Origin: Rhynchopus sp. YZ270_cl-10
Lineage: Eukaryota; Euglenozoa; Diplonemea; Diplonemida; Diplonemidae
Direction of reading: 5' to 3'
DNA length: 64,000 bases
Assembly: GCA_964035575.1 (NCBI GenBank)
Contig: OZ037886.1
Location: 496,001-560,000, forward strand
Shown: in pieces, positions 1 through 8,449 of the stretch
Layout of the letters: every line of letters begins with the position of its first letter
How positions within the stretch are numbered: position 1 is the first letter of the stretch
The notes under the pieces: generated by a model
Databases searched by the model: none
Told to the model about the DNA's origin: nothing
The model's input: only the letters and a program-made list of their open reading frames with translations
Made by a program: the position numbers and the translations under genes

Positions 1-3000
1 GACACAAAGACGTCTGCCGGAAGCGGTCTTTCCAACCCTTCAGAAGTAAAGAACAACAGCCGCAACAACTGCAGATGCGACACCAATACGGGGTCTCCCA
101 TGTCCTCCGTGAATTGGGTGTTGAAGATGGGATGCACCGTTTGGTCGAGACGCCAGTGTTCTGCTTCCACGTCGCTGAGGAAGATCTCAGGAGTGCAAGA
201 CTCTGGCAGCGTTTCCGGCTCGCAACGGAGATCAATCACAACCTCCCAAGGGTCAAAGCTGTCCTCCACCTCGATCATGGTGCGCAGCTCCGACATCTTC
301 TGTGTGATGTGCTCCAGCTTCGCCTTCGCCTCTACCTCTTCCGCATTCGGCTTCGTCTTTTTATCTCTCTTCCCCGCGAATTTCTGCACCTTTTGCTTCA
401 ACTGCGCGGCCTTCTTATCAAGCTTCGCCAAATGCTCTGACAAATTCGAAGAAAACGGTGCAAACATATTCTCCATTTTCCTCAAACCCCCTTTTTGGAT
501 GCAATGCTGCCTCAACACCTCTAACATTGTTGCCGTTTTTGGGATCTTCTTTGTTCCAATGTAGAAGGCGAATGAAGGGTACGGTGCTGTTGCGTCTGGT
601 GCATCGGTGCCTTCTGGAAGTGAGATGTAGTCGGTACTGGGTTCGTCATAGAGAGAGACGCGGGAAGAGTCGAGAATGACCACCTCCTGCATGTCACCTC
701 CTTCGTCTTCATCTTCGTCGTCGTCCTCGTCTTCAAACCCTTCATCCTCCCCCATCCTCCTCAACAACTCCTGCAAACTCCCACTCTCCCCTCCAGAAGC
801 AAACCCTTCAAGAATCGCCCTGACAGACGCACCTCGCAACACCTTCATTCCATTGGTACTCGGCAACTTCCCGGTTTTCTTTGCGTACATGAAAAACCGC
901 TCTAAACAGGCCAACGTTGCGAACGGATCCACCGTTGAAACATGCCCCTCCGCTTCCCCTACGGGGCAAGGGTTGAACCGCACTTTAATTCCCTTTCTGC
1001 TGATCATTTGAAGGAATGAATCTGCGGTGCGTCGGGTCGCTGCAGGAGCACTGCTACGACGTGGTGAGGAGGAGGAAAAGGCAGAGTAGAGTGGCGTGGT
1101 GATCGGAAGAACCTCCATCGCAACGGCAGATTGGGTGAGGAGGCGGGCAAGGTTTTCTGCTCCGCGGGGATGTGTGGAAGCACCGTGGGCAAATTCATCG
1201 AGATGCCTATGCCGTTCCGCTGCATCGCCACAGCCAACCCACTGCAGAACCAACCGTACCACATTCGAGGCAAGCAACTCCGATCCACACAAATCCCCAC
1301 CACTCTCCTCAAAGATTTCAAGAATTTTCCCAAACACCCCATTCCCACCCTCCCCCAACTCATTTGCAAGCCGCCCCAACCGTTTCCCTACCTCCGATAC
1401 TACAGGAGCTGCCGCTGCAGCGCCGAAGCAATCCGCACACCCCGCCGCCCTTCTCGCAAGCTTCGGTGGAAGCGACTTCGCCTGCCCCTGCACTGCCGAC
1501 AACGACTCCATCAGACCTGCCTTTCTAAGCTGCTGCGGCACCGTCGGACCTAGCAGACATAAGATATCCACACTAAGAAGAGCAAGATCCAGGAGAAGCG
1601 GTTCGGACACCCCTTTCCCAATCAGGGTAACCAACGCTGCCACTAGAGCAGGCGCGTTGTCGTGCACTTCACTGAGTGTCGTGGTGTCATTTGGCTTGGC
1701 CTTCCCTGCGGCAGCTGCCACATGAAGTGTACGGGCTAGTGTTTCTGCCGCCCATTCCCTTCGACTAGGCTCTCCGCACTGCACAGCATATTTCGCCAAC
1801 GGTACTGCAAAGGTCGAGAACATCCTTCTCGCCAGAACCGCCCCGTTCTCCCCACCCAACCCACTTTCCGGCTTCAACCCCTCCACCGCCTTCACCCCAA
1901 CGACATTCTCCTCTTTCTTCTCCTTTCGAAGCGACCCAGAAATCTTTTTCGTAACGCTCGGAGTCTTTTCCGGAGCAGATTCAGGCCTGCTTTCCTCACG
2001 ACGATACCCTGCGGGGAGCGCATGGCGTTTTACGTTGCGTGACACCCCAGACCCTGGGTTGTACTGTTTCATGCAGTGAATATCTACGGTATACGTATTT
2101 CCCCTACCTGGTGCAGATGCTTGAGGAGAACCCTGCTGGAATGCGGCTTCGAGCACGCTTTGCGTGGAGCTTTCATACGGGTTAAATGCGTGGTAGTCAT
2201 CTTCCCATTCCCATTGATGCAACCGCGAAACTGCTCCTGGAATGCTACAAACGGTGTTTCCCGGAAGAGACGGCGACATACAGTACAATAAGTAGAGCAC
2301 ATCCCCTCTGAGGTCAAGACTGCTTTTGGTAGGCGGACCTCCACTGAGACGTTCCTGTTCGCGTTGGAGGCCGAAGGGGTCTTGTAATGTGGCCGAAAAA
2401 TCCTGCTCCTTTGGATGCAACAGCGAGGTGCATATATCAAGCAACGCTGTCTCAGAGAGAAGCCTCGGCACCAATGCGGCAGGGGAGATGGAACAGAGGA
2501 TGCCAAGGGTTTTGAGCACCACGCTCTGCTGTCTGTCGTCGCCTCCTTGAACAGACGTTTTCAACAGACCAACCAACTCAGAAACAAACGACCCCTGTAC
2601 AATGACGTCCAGCAAATCTGGTACAGAACGATGGCACCTCTCCGCCAAGGTGCTAATACAAGAACACAAGGCAGCAGCGACGTCCCGCGCACCTCCTTGG
2701 TCCAGGTCTTGAACACAAAGGGTCCCTAAGAGGCCGCGAAGAGAAGGGATAATTTGGTTGCGTATCGCGTCAATGACAACCGCAGGGGAAGGTGGGGTTG
2801 CTGCGCTGGAGGCGGACTTCGAGAACATCCGCTTCACCTTGGCGGGTTTGGGTCCTGCCGAGTCGATGTTGATCTTGACGATGATGCTCTCAAGAATTGC
2901 AATGGAGGAGGGGTGCAGACGCCGGTCCTGTCTTTCCATTGAATTGATAATAGCCGGAACAGCGCCGCAGTGTACCAAAACCCCAGTGTTATCATCGACC

Positions 3001-3350
3001 GCAACCTGGCGAAGTGTTTTCAATAACTCCTCAATCATATCCAAGCTGAACGTTGTTTTTAAGGTTTCTGTTATCATCGGAACAGCGCCGACCCCGATAA
3101 GAGCTTCGGCAGAATGCGGGACGTACTCCAGCATCAACGCGATGCACCGATGGCAACACACTAAGACGTGCTCGTTGTCTGTCTTCTTCAGAACCCCCAA
3201 TAAAACCTGTATGCTCCGCTTTGCGTCAATCCCTTTAACAAAATCCTCCATCCCAATGCAGATAAACGTCCCCAGCTCCTCCAAAGTTGCAGACAACAGA
3301 GCAACGTCATTTGTCTCGGATAGTGTATTTAAATGATCATTTGGATCCAT
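1..3350 (-). CDS. TRIP12/UFD4/UPL3-type HECT E3 ubiquitin ligase, N-terminal part (runs off left edge)
   Basis: One frame stays open from the ATG at 3350 to base 1 (1,116 codons, no intron). Residues 1 to about 350 are helical armadillo-type repeats with VLLGVLKKTDNEHVLVCCHR and ALIGVGAVPMITETL, matching the ARM region of TRIP12/UPL3. After a Lys/Glu-rich linker and a second helical block come a VDPFATLACLERFF motif (about 805-818), a nine-residue-plus acidic tract (about 872-886), and FAFYIGTKKIPKTATMLEVL. The last matches the F-Y-x-x-G-x-x-x-x-x-x-T segment that this family carries before the HECT domain. The catalytic HECT domain itself must lie left of the window. In this family the ligase extends ubiquitin chains on degradation substrates (N-end rule and ubiquitin-fusion pathways). 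A pyrimidine tract ending in CAG lies 38 nt upstream of the ATG. Family assignment is strong; substrate is unknown. Confidence 0.85.
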   Translation of the reverse strand, partial: MDPNDHLNTLSETNDVALLSATLEELGTFICIGMEDFVKGIDAKRSIQVLLGVLKKTDNEHVLVCCHRCIALMLEYVPHSAEALIGVGAVPMITETLKTTFSLDMIEELLKTLRQVAVDDNTGVLVHCGAVPAIINSMERQDRRLHPSSIAILESIIVKINIDSAGPKPAKVKRMFSKSASSAATPPSPAVVIDAIRNQIIPSLRGLLGTLCVQDLDQGGARDVAAALCSCISTLAERCHRSVPDLLDVIVQGSFVSELVGLLKTSVQGGDDRQQSVVLKTLGILCSISPAALVPRLLSETALLDICTSLLHPKEQDFSATLQDPFGLQREQERLSGGPPTKSSLDLRGDVLYLLYCMSPSLPGNTVCSIPGAVSRLHQWEWEDDYHAFNPYESSTQSVLEAAFQQGSPQASAPGRGNTYTVDIHCMKQYNPGSGVSRNVKRHALPAGYRREESRPESAPEKTPSVTKKISGSLRKEKKEENVVGVKAVEGLKPESGLGGENGAVLARRMFSTFAVPLAKYAVQCGEPSRREWAAETLARTLHVAAAAGKAKPNDTTTLSEVHDNAPALVAALVTLIGKGVSEPLLLDLALLSVDILCLLGPTVPQQLRKAGLMESLSAVQGQAKSLPPKLARRAAGCADCFGAAAAAPVVSEVGKRLGRLANELGEGGNGVFGKILEIFEESGGDLCGSELLASNVVRLVLQWVGCGDAAERHRHLDEFAHGASTHPRGAENLARLLTQSAVAMEVLPITTPLYSAFSSSSPRRSSAPAATRRTADSFLQMISRKGIKVRFNPCPVGEAEGHVSTVDPFATLACLERFFMYAKKTGKLPSTNGMKVLRGASVRAILEGFASGGESGSLQELLRRMGEDEGFEDEDDDEDEDEGGDMQEVVILDSSRVSLYDEPSTDYISLPEGTDAPDATAPYPSFAFYIGTKKIPKTATMLEVLRQHCIQKGGLRKMENMFAPFSSNLSEHLAKLDKKAAQLKQKVQKFAGKRDKKTKPNAEEVEAKAKLEHITQKMSELRTMIEVEDSFDPWEVVIDLRCEPETLPESCTPEIFLSDVEAEHWRLDQTVHPIFNTQFTEDMGDPVLVSHLQLLRLLFFTSEGLERPLPADVFV

Positions 3351-3959
3351 TTTGGAGGGGGAGGGGGGGTGTTGGGGAAAGGGGAGCCTGGAGAGAGGAA
3401 ACGTAAGGGAGATATGGAGAACATAGAAATATTGTTTCATATACCAACTATGCTACTGAATAGAAGGTATAATAGGGTGACATAGAAATAGAAACTTAAC
3501 ACTCATATAAATACAGATACAACCCATGGGAGAGGTTGTGGTGAAACGCACAACACCTCAACCTGTTTGGGTGAGGAGTGGCTCTCTGCAGCGCGGTTCG
3601 CCCCCCAGAAGCGCAAGCTTGTTTCTATTTCCTTCATGAGGTGACACAACAAAAAACAAAAACAAATCTCTTTTTTTTTCGCAAGAAAATAGAATAAAAT
3701 AGAACAGTCTAAGGTACAGGAATACATTTGGGGGGAAATGGGGGGAAAAATGCAATAAAAAAAAAGAGGAATAAAAAAAAATTTGAAGTGCAAAACGCCT
3801 CACCGGAACATCGGCGGGCTCAAAACTGGCTGTTTTTTCTTTCCAAAGAAAAAAAAAACGCTTAGTTTTGCAAACTGGCTGTTTTTTCTTTCCAAAGAAA
3901 AAAAAAACGCTTAGTTTTGCACACCAAACCCCATTTTCCTCTCACCCTCTCCTCCCCAA
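3351..3959. other. Spacer, no gene seen
   Basis: A/T-rich spacer holding the presumed 5' leader of the HECT ligase (pyrimidine-rich on the minus strand) and the 3' region of the Gly-rich gene. The only distinct structure is the duplicated 49-bp unit at 3824-3921. Minus-strand open frames at 3503-3803 are low-complexity Phe/Ser runs made by A tracts and are not credible genes. Confidence 0.6.
3824..3921. repeat. Two tandem copies of a 49-bp A/T-rich unit
   Basis: The unit starts AAACTGGCTG and ends CGCTTAGTTTTGC. It occurs twice back to back with essentially identical sequence. Each copy contains a small inverted repeat, TTTTTTCTTTCC facing AAAGAAAAAA. It lies about 40 bp beyond the stop codon of the Gly-rich gene, so it would fall in that gene's 3' untranslated or intergenic transcript. 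The first copy is preceded by a hairpin-module-like stretch (GTGCAAAACGCCTCACCGG at 3787). Confidence 0.8.
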
Positions 3960-4847
3960 TCATTTAAAAGAAATCGGGGAGAACGGGTAGGGCGGAGTAT
4001 GAGGTGGCTGCTGGAGGTGGTTCGCATGCTGCTGGGGCACCCCTCCACCTCCACCTCCACCCCCTCCTCCTCCTCCCCCAACACTCCCTCCCATGACCCC
4101 ACCCATCCCCACACTCTGCATGGGCAGATGCACTGGTTTCTGTTGATGAGCATAAAGAGGAGACTGGTTTGGAACCCTTCTTTGGCTGTGTTGTTCTGAA
4201 TATTGGTCACCTTCTCCCATTGTGAATGGGCTTGGCGGTGCAACAGTTGGAACTGGATATTGTGACCGCTGAGCGCTCTGATGAATCTGCTGCGGTGGCA
4301 CGCTGTTCAGCTGCCTCTCCAGCAAGGGCACTATAGAGTCCATCTGCCGTTCCAACCGCCCTAATCGGTCGTCCATCTCCGTTGACATCGCAGACCTTTG
4401 ACCATAGGGAACCACTCCTCCTCCTCCTCCTCCTCCACCTCCCCCGCCGTACTGCGGTGTCACATCAACAGTTTCTCGCTCACACATTACAGTTGAAGAG
4501 TCCGTTGGAGGCATGGGTGCAGTGGTGTTCGATGTGTGGTAGGTAGGTACCGTGGTGGAGGTAGGGTTGGCTGCGGGGTACCTATATGGGGAGGGTTGTG
4601 GCTGTGCTGCTGGGGGCATGAGGGCTGGGGGTGCAGTGTGTGTGGAGAGGTTGGTTTGTGTGGGTGGCGGTAGAGGCTGTTGCCCGGTTGGGACCATCTT
4701 CCCGTTGACGACGCTGTACTGTGCATGCTGGTTGTTCGGTCCGACCACCTCAACAGTGTGCGGCCCGCTTCGCTCCCAGTGCTCCTGCTCTGCCTGGGTA
4801 TTAAAAAAAATGTTCACCGCAACCGCAGGTCCGGTTCTCACACGCAT
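3960..4847 (-). CDS. Gly/Pro/Gln-rich low-complexity protein, 295 aa, function unknown
   Basis: The first ATG in the open frame is at 4847. The N-terminal 50 residues are the only ordinary-looking sequence (AVNIFFNTQAEQEHWERSG) and resemble no family I can name. The rest is Pro/Thr/Gln/Ser-rich with two polyglycine tracts of about 11 and 13 residues, encoded by GGN repeats. Between them is a short amphipathic stretch, MDDRLGRLERQMDSIVPLL, that could form a brief coiled coil. There is no signal peptide and no membrane segment. CCCCCTTTTCAG lies about 50 nt upstream of the ATG and CTCTTTAG lies closer; both look like splice acceptors. The overall character is that of a disordered scaffold or RNA-associated protein, but that is only a guess. 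Polyglycine length may vary between strains. Confidence 0.6.
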   Translation of the reverse strand: MRVRTGPAVAVNIFFNTQAEQEHWERSGPHTVEVVGPNNQHAQYSVVNGKMVPTGQQPLPPPTQTNLSTHTAPPALMPPAAQPQPSPYRYPAANPTSTTVPTYHTSNTTAPMPPTDSSTVMCERETVDVTPQYGGGGGGGGGGGVVPYGQRSAMSTEMDDRLGRLERQMDSIVPLLERQLNSVPPQQIHQSAQRSQYPVPTVAPPSPFTMGEGDQYSEQHSQRRVPNQSPLYAHQQKPVHLPMQSVGMGGVMGGSVGGGGGGGGGGGGGVPQQHANHLQQPPHTPPYPFSPISFK

Positions 4848-4926
4848 TGTTCTTTCCAACTCTAAAGAGTTATATAAAAAGTGTCCATCCTGAAAAGGGG
4901 GGGATGAGGGGGGTGTGAAATAAAGA

Positions 4927-4970
4927 AAAGTTTATAAGATGACCCTAAGCCTCTCGTGCTTGGTCACCTT
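4927..4970 (+). repeat. Hairpin module, B type
   Basis: Reads A-rich leader, GTTTATAAGATGA, then a stem of CTAAGC and GCTTGG around CTCTCGT, then TCACCTT. Other B-type copies are at 15851-15881, 36861-36905, 38830-38873, 42061-42106, 51613-51652 and 62371-62410. The stem ends are the best conserved part. The best copy, at 42061, has a perfect CTAAGCAT / ATGCTTAG stem. Confidence 0.6.
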
Positions 4971-5412
4971 AGAAATAAACAGAGAGAGATGGGGTGTGGG
5001 TGTTTGGTTGTAAAATAGGCGGAGGGGGTGATGCTCTTTTTTGTTGAAAACCTGGGACGGGAAAAGGGATGGGGGAAAAGGACGGTTTTTTTTTTGAGGG
5101 GGTGTCAACACAAACCGACCCCCTTCTCAACATATCTGTACATATGTCGGGTTTGTACTAATGTTAAGAAAGAATCCTACGGATGCGACCCTAAAATTAG
5201 TGCAAAACCCAACATACGTACAGTAGGATCAATGTATGACAAAGTGGGATGTAGTTCTACTGCAGGCCTTACGGATTGTCTTATCCACTTTGCGGTTTAA
5301 ATAAAGGCTTGAAAAACAGCCCGATCACGACAACAGACCCAGACCGGTATACCAGGTGGACCCCAACCATGCAGTCAATAAAATACAATATCAAAATGGT
5401 AGTTAATTGATG

Positions 5413-5465
5413 CAGGGCACCTCCGACTGGCCCACTGTACGATACCCAGCTTCGAATGAACGCAT
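5413..5465 (+). repeat. Hairpin module, G type
   Basis: A variant of GGCACCTCCGACTGACCCAC ... GATGCCAGCC ... ATGAAAGCAC. Other copies are at 16075-16122, 39430-39478 and 50274-50329. All four read in the same direction, opposite to the genes. The copies differ by small indels, so they are independent, aged insertions and not one recent duplication. Confidence 0.6.
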
Positions 5466-5577
5466 GAATAAAACGGTTTTTGGTAACGATGAGCTTAAGG
5501 AAACGTAACGTCGTGTTCACCATAGTCTGATTAGATTACTTACTGTTTTGAACATTGGTCATTCATCAATCTTTTTT

Positions 5578-7810
5578 GAGAAAAGTTCGATTTCGGCCTC
5601 GAAAATTACCGTGACACCGATTTGTCACGGAATTTTGTCACGGAATTTTTTTGAAAGATTCGATTTCGTGACAAAAAAAAATCGATTTCGTGACAAACCA
5701 ATTTTTTCATTGACACACAAAATTCGATTTCGTGACAAACCGATTTTTTCATTGACAAAAAAAAATTCGATTTCGTGACAAATCCAAAAATTCAGTGACA
5801 AAAAAATGTCAATGAAAAAATGGATTTTGTCAAGGAAACCGAACTTTTTGTCACGGAAAAAGTCGTGACAGAAATGGATTTTGTCAAGGAAACCAAACTT
5901 TTTGTCACGGAAAAAGTCGTGACAGGGCACTGGGTACTGGGTACACTGGATACAAGGATAAAAGTCGTGAAAGAGCAACCACAGCTCCACATGACAAACA
6001 CAAAAGTGTCCAGTCACGTGGGGCATGCATGCACTGAGGAGATAATGATCCAACAATTTACAAGAAAGATTACTTAACCTACTGCTGGAAATTGCCAGGT
6101 CGTAGTAACACACAAAGTGTGCCTCCGTTCGGGAAGACCGGATATTCTAGAGACCAAAAAGGCCTCAAGAATATCTTCCGGTAGTCAAGGTATAACCGAA
6201 TGAACGGCCCAAGACCCCCGTGGAGAAGTTAAATGTGTAATGCTATCAGGTAGAAACTGCGAACACTGTCTTACCCTCCTCAATGCATGGTGGAAGATGT
6301 CTTTACAACAAATATCCTGTACCCAGGTACCAGGTTCCCAGACCCACGTAGTACCACGTCGCAGTACTACGCAAAATTTACCACCAGACCCTGTCTTCGT
6401 GCACCTTAAGTACAACGCCGCAGACAGGCCAAACATGCGTTGGACTCAGAGGAATGCCTGCTGTGCAGTGTATCAAACATGAGAACCAACTCCCAGCAAC
6501 AAGGGGCGCCTTTTGGCGGGCGTTGTTGAGGGTGTTTGGGGTGCAAAGTTTTCCACAATTTTGATGCGCGGGTACAGAAGTGTTATCTTGTTCTTTCATC
6601 TCTAGGAAATGTAAATGTCAATCGCGTTTAACTACCACTAGGGCTTGTTCAGTGAACCCACAAGGGGTCGAAGGGGGTTGGTTATCCCGTATCTATCAAA
6701 GGTTGTGTCGACCAGGCTAAACCACTATGTTACGCTGTACGTTGTTAAATCCGAAGAAATAACACTTTAGCAGCCGCAGGAAGTTTGCTAAAAAGAGTGC
6801 CTCACGCTACACAAACCACCACCCGCGATTGACTTAGATGTTATAACAAAGAGAATTCAGAACAAAACAACACCCTGCCCCATACACACTAAATTGTCAT
6901 GCTTCGAGAGCATGCCTGGGCCAAAATTACTATGACGAAAAGGCAACAAGACCACCCACAAGGAGTGTGAATTGTGCACTGGTTTTCTGGGGGAACAAAC
7001 AATATTTTCTTGTGTCTAGTCCTCCGGAAGCAGAGGACAGACTTTCCGGAAGGTTTCCAAAGTCGAATTTCTTGCACTAGCTATGCTCCCTGGTTAATGG
7101 CTATAGCAGTGACTGACAAAGTGTTCCCACCCCCCTTTCCACCACCATAATAACCGAACTCTGCTTATCAAACCACAATCTGAATCTGCTTCCGTCGCAT
7201 GCGCTGGTGGATTCGATCTGTTTTGGTGTGTGTAATGGAATGTATGGGTGAGGGTTGGGGTATTAGGTATAGAAACTTGCGCACCCATTAATTTTTTACC
7301 GAATGAAAATGAAATCTGCAATGAGTGTCTGCTGCATATCATTTAGTGGGGCTGGCCTCTGGCCAGAGGCGTGCAAGCCTGACCGTGTTCGCGATATACT
7401 AAGTCTTGCATAATCATAAAGTTATCATACCTTGTGTCTTCAGTCTCTGCCCTTAGGTTTCTAGACAGCTCAAGAATGGCCTCTTTTGTGTTTGTCAAGT
7501 GGCTGTCTGGTCACTTTTCAGTGACTGGCGGGTTGGCTGTCACGACTTTTTCCTTGACAAAATCCATTTTTTTCAATGACATTTTTTTGTCAATGAAAAA
7601 ATGGATTTGTCACGAAATCGAATTTTTTTTTGTCAATGAAAAAAGTCATTTGTCACTAAATTGAATTTTGTGTGTCAATGAAAAAATCGGCTTGTCACGA
7701 AATCGAACTTTTTTTGTCACGAAATCGAATCTTTCAAAAAAATTCCGTGACAAAGTACCGTGACAAATCGGTGTCACGGGTATTTTCGAGGCCGAAATCG
7801 AACTTTTCTC
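5578..7810. mobile_element. Non-autonomous Mutator-like DNA transposon with long inverted repeats
   Basis: The first and last roughly 270 bp are inverted copies of each other, starting GAGAAAAGTTCGATTTCGG on the left and ending with its complement on the right. They differ by scattered substitutions. Both arms are built of short GTGACAAA / TTTGTCAC and TTCGATTTCGTGAC units. The left arm carries an extra partial copy, reaching about 5920. The 9 bp ATCTTTTTT directly flank both ends (5569-5577 and 7811-7819), and the left flank recurs as an uninterrupted sequence at 63654-63708. Nine-base duplications with long arms are typical of the Mutator superfamily. The 1.6-kb middle holds only short unconvincing frames and no transposase, so it would need an enzyme supplied from elsewhere. 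It sits between genes and disrupts none. Confidence 0.8.
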
Positions 7811-7819
7811 ATCTTTTTT

Positions 7820-8449
7820 TGTTTACCTTAGTCACCTTGTAAGAAAGCAAATATGGGACAGGAAGTGTATCTAAATATTCTGAGCCCAAATTTGCTAATG
7901 GAACTCCACAGAAGTATGCCTTTTGAGGGGAGAGATGAAAAATTTGATTTTAAATGCAAAATACCTCTCATGACAGCATTCCTCCTGAAAAAGGTTGTTT
8001 CGTAGAAATACACGAATGTAAAAATTGTTTCGACGGTTTTAAAATGAAAAATCGTTGTACAATAGTAACTCAAAGAAACTCATTTTCCCCCCGAAAAAAA
8101 GAAAAAAGAAAAATGCAAGCTGATCCCATCATCTGTCATCATGCTTTCCCACCTTCATAGCATGGACCGCTATGTACCTCTCCCTTTGTGAGGCAAAAAA
8201 AAAAAATCCGTTTTTTTTACTGTTTTCCCATCTAATATCCCCCCTTGTGTTCTAGGCCAAGGAGGGACAAAAAAAACCCCCCCAAAAAAAAAGTGATATT
8301 TTTTTGTCAAATCTTTAGCGCTCCGAATTGATTTTAATTTCCCCTCCCCCCACCCGTACGGTTTTAACCAGTGTTTCCGCTGTGAAGATATGACCCAAAA
8401 ATCTTCGAAAGAAAAAAGAAAAACAAAACAAACAAAATGCCCCCCCTTT
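7820..8449. other. Spacer, no gene seen
   Basis: A/T-rich sequence with long A and T runs between the transposon and the last exon of the nucleoporin. It presumably includes the nucleoporin 3' untranslated region. I see nothing else that can be supported. Confidence 0.6.

Larger units (their letters stand above)
4848..5577. other. Spacer with two hairpin modules, no gene seen
   Basis: Contains a B-type hairpin module (4927-4970), a G-type module (5413-5465), and at 5523-5577 a 55-bp stretch that recurs at 63654-63708 with 52 of 55 bases identical. The last is the left flank of the Mutator-like element. I see no credible coding frame. Confidence 0.6.

Noticed and set aside
5930-7540. Transposase inside the Mutator-like element
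   Set aside because: All frames are under about 85 codons and show no DDE motif or zinc finger.
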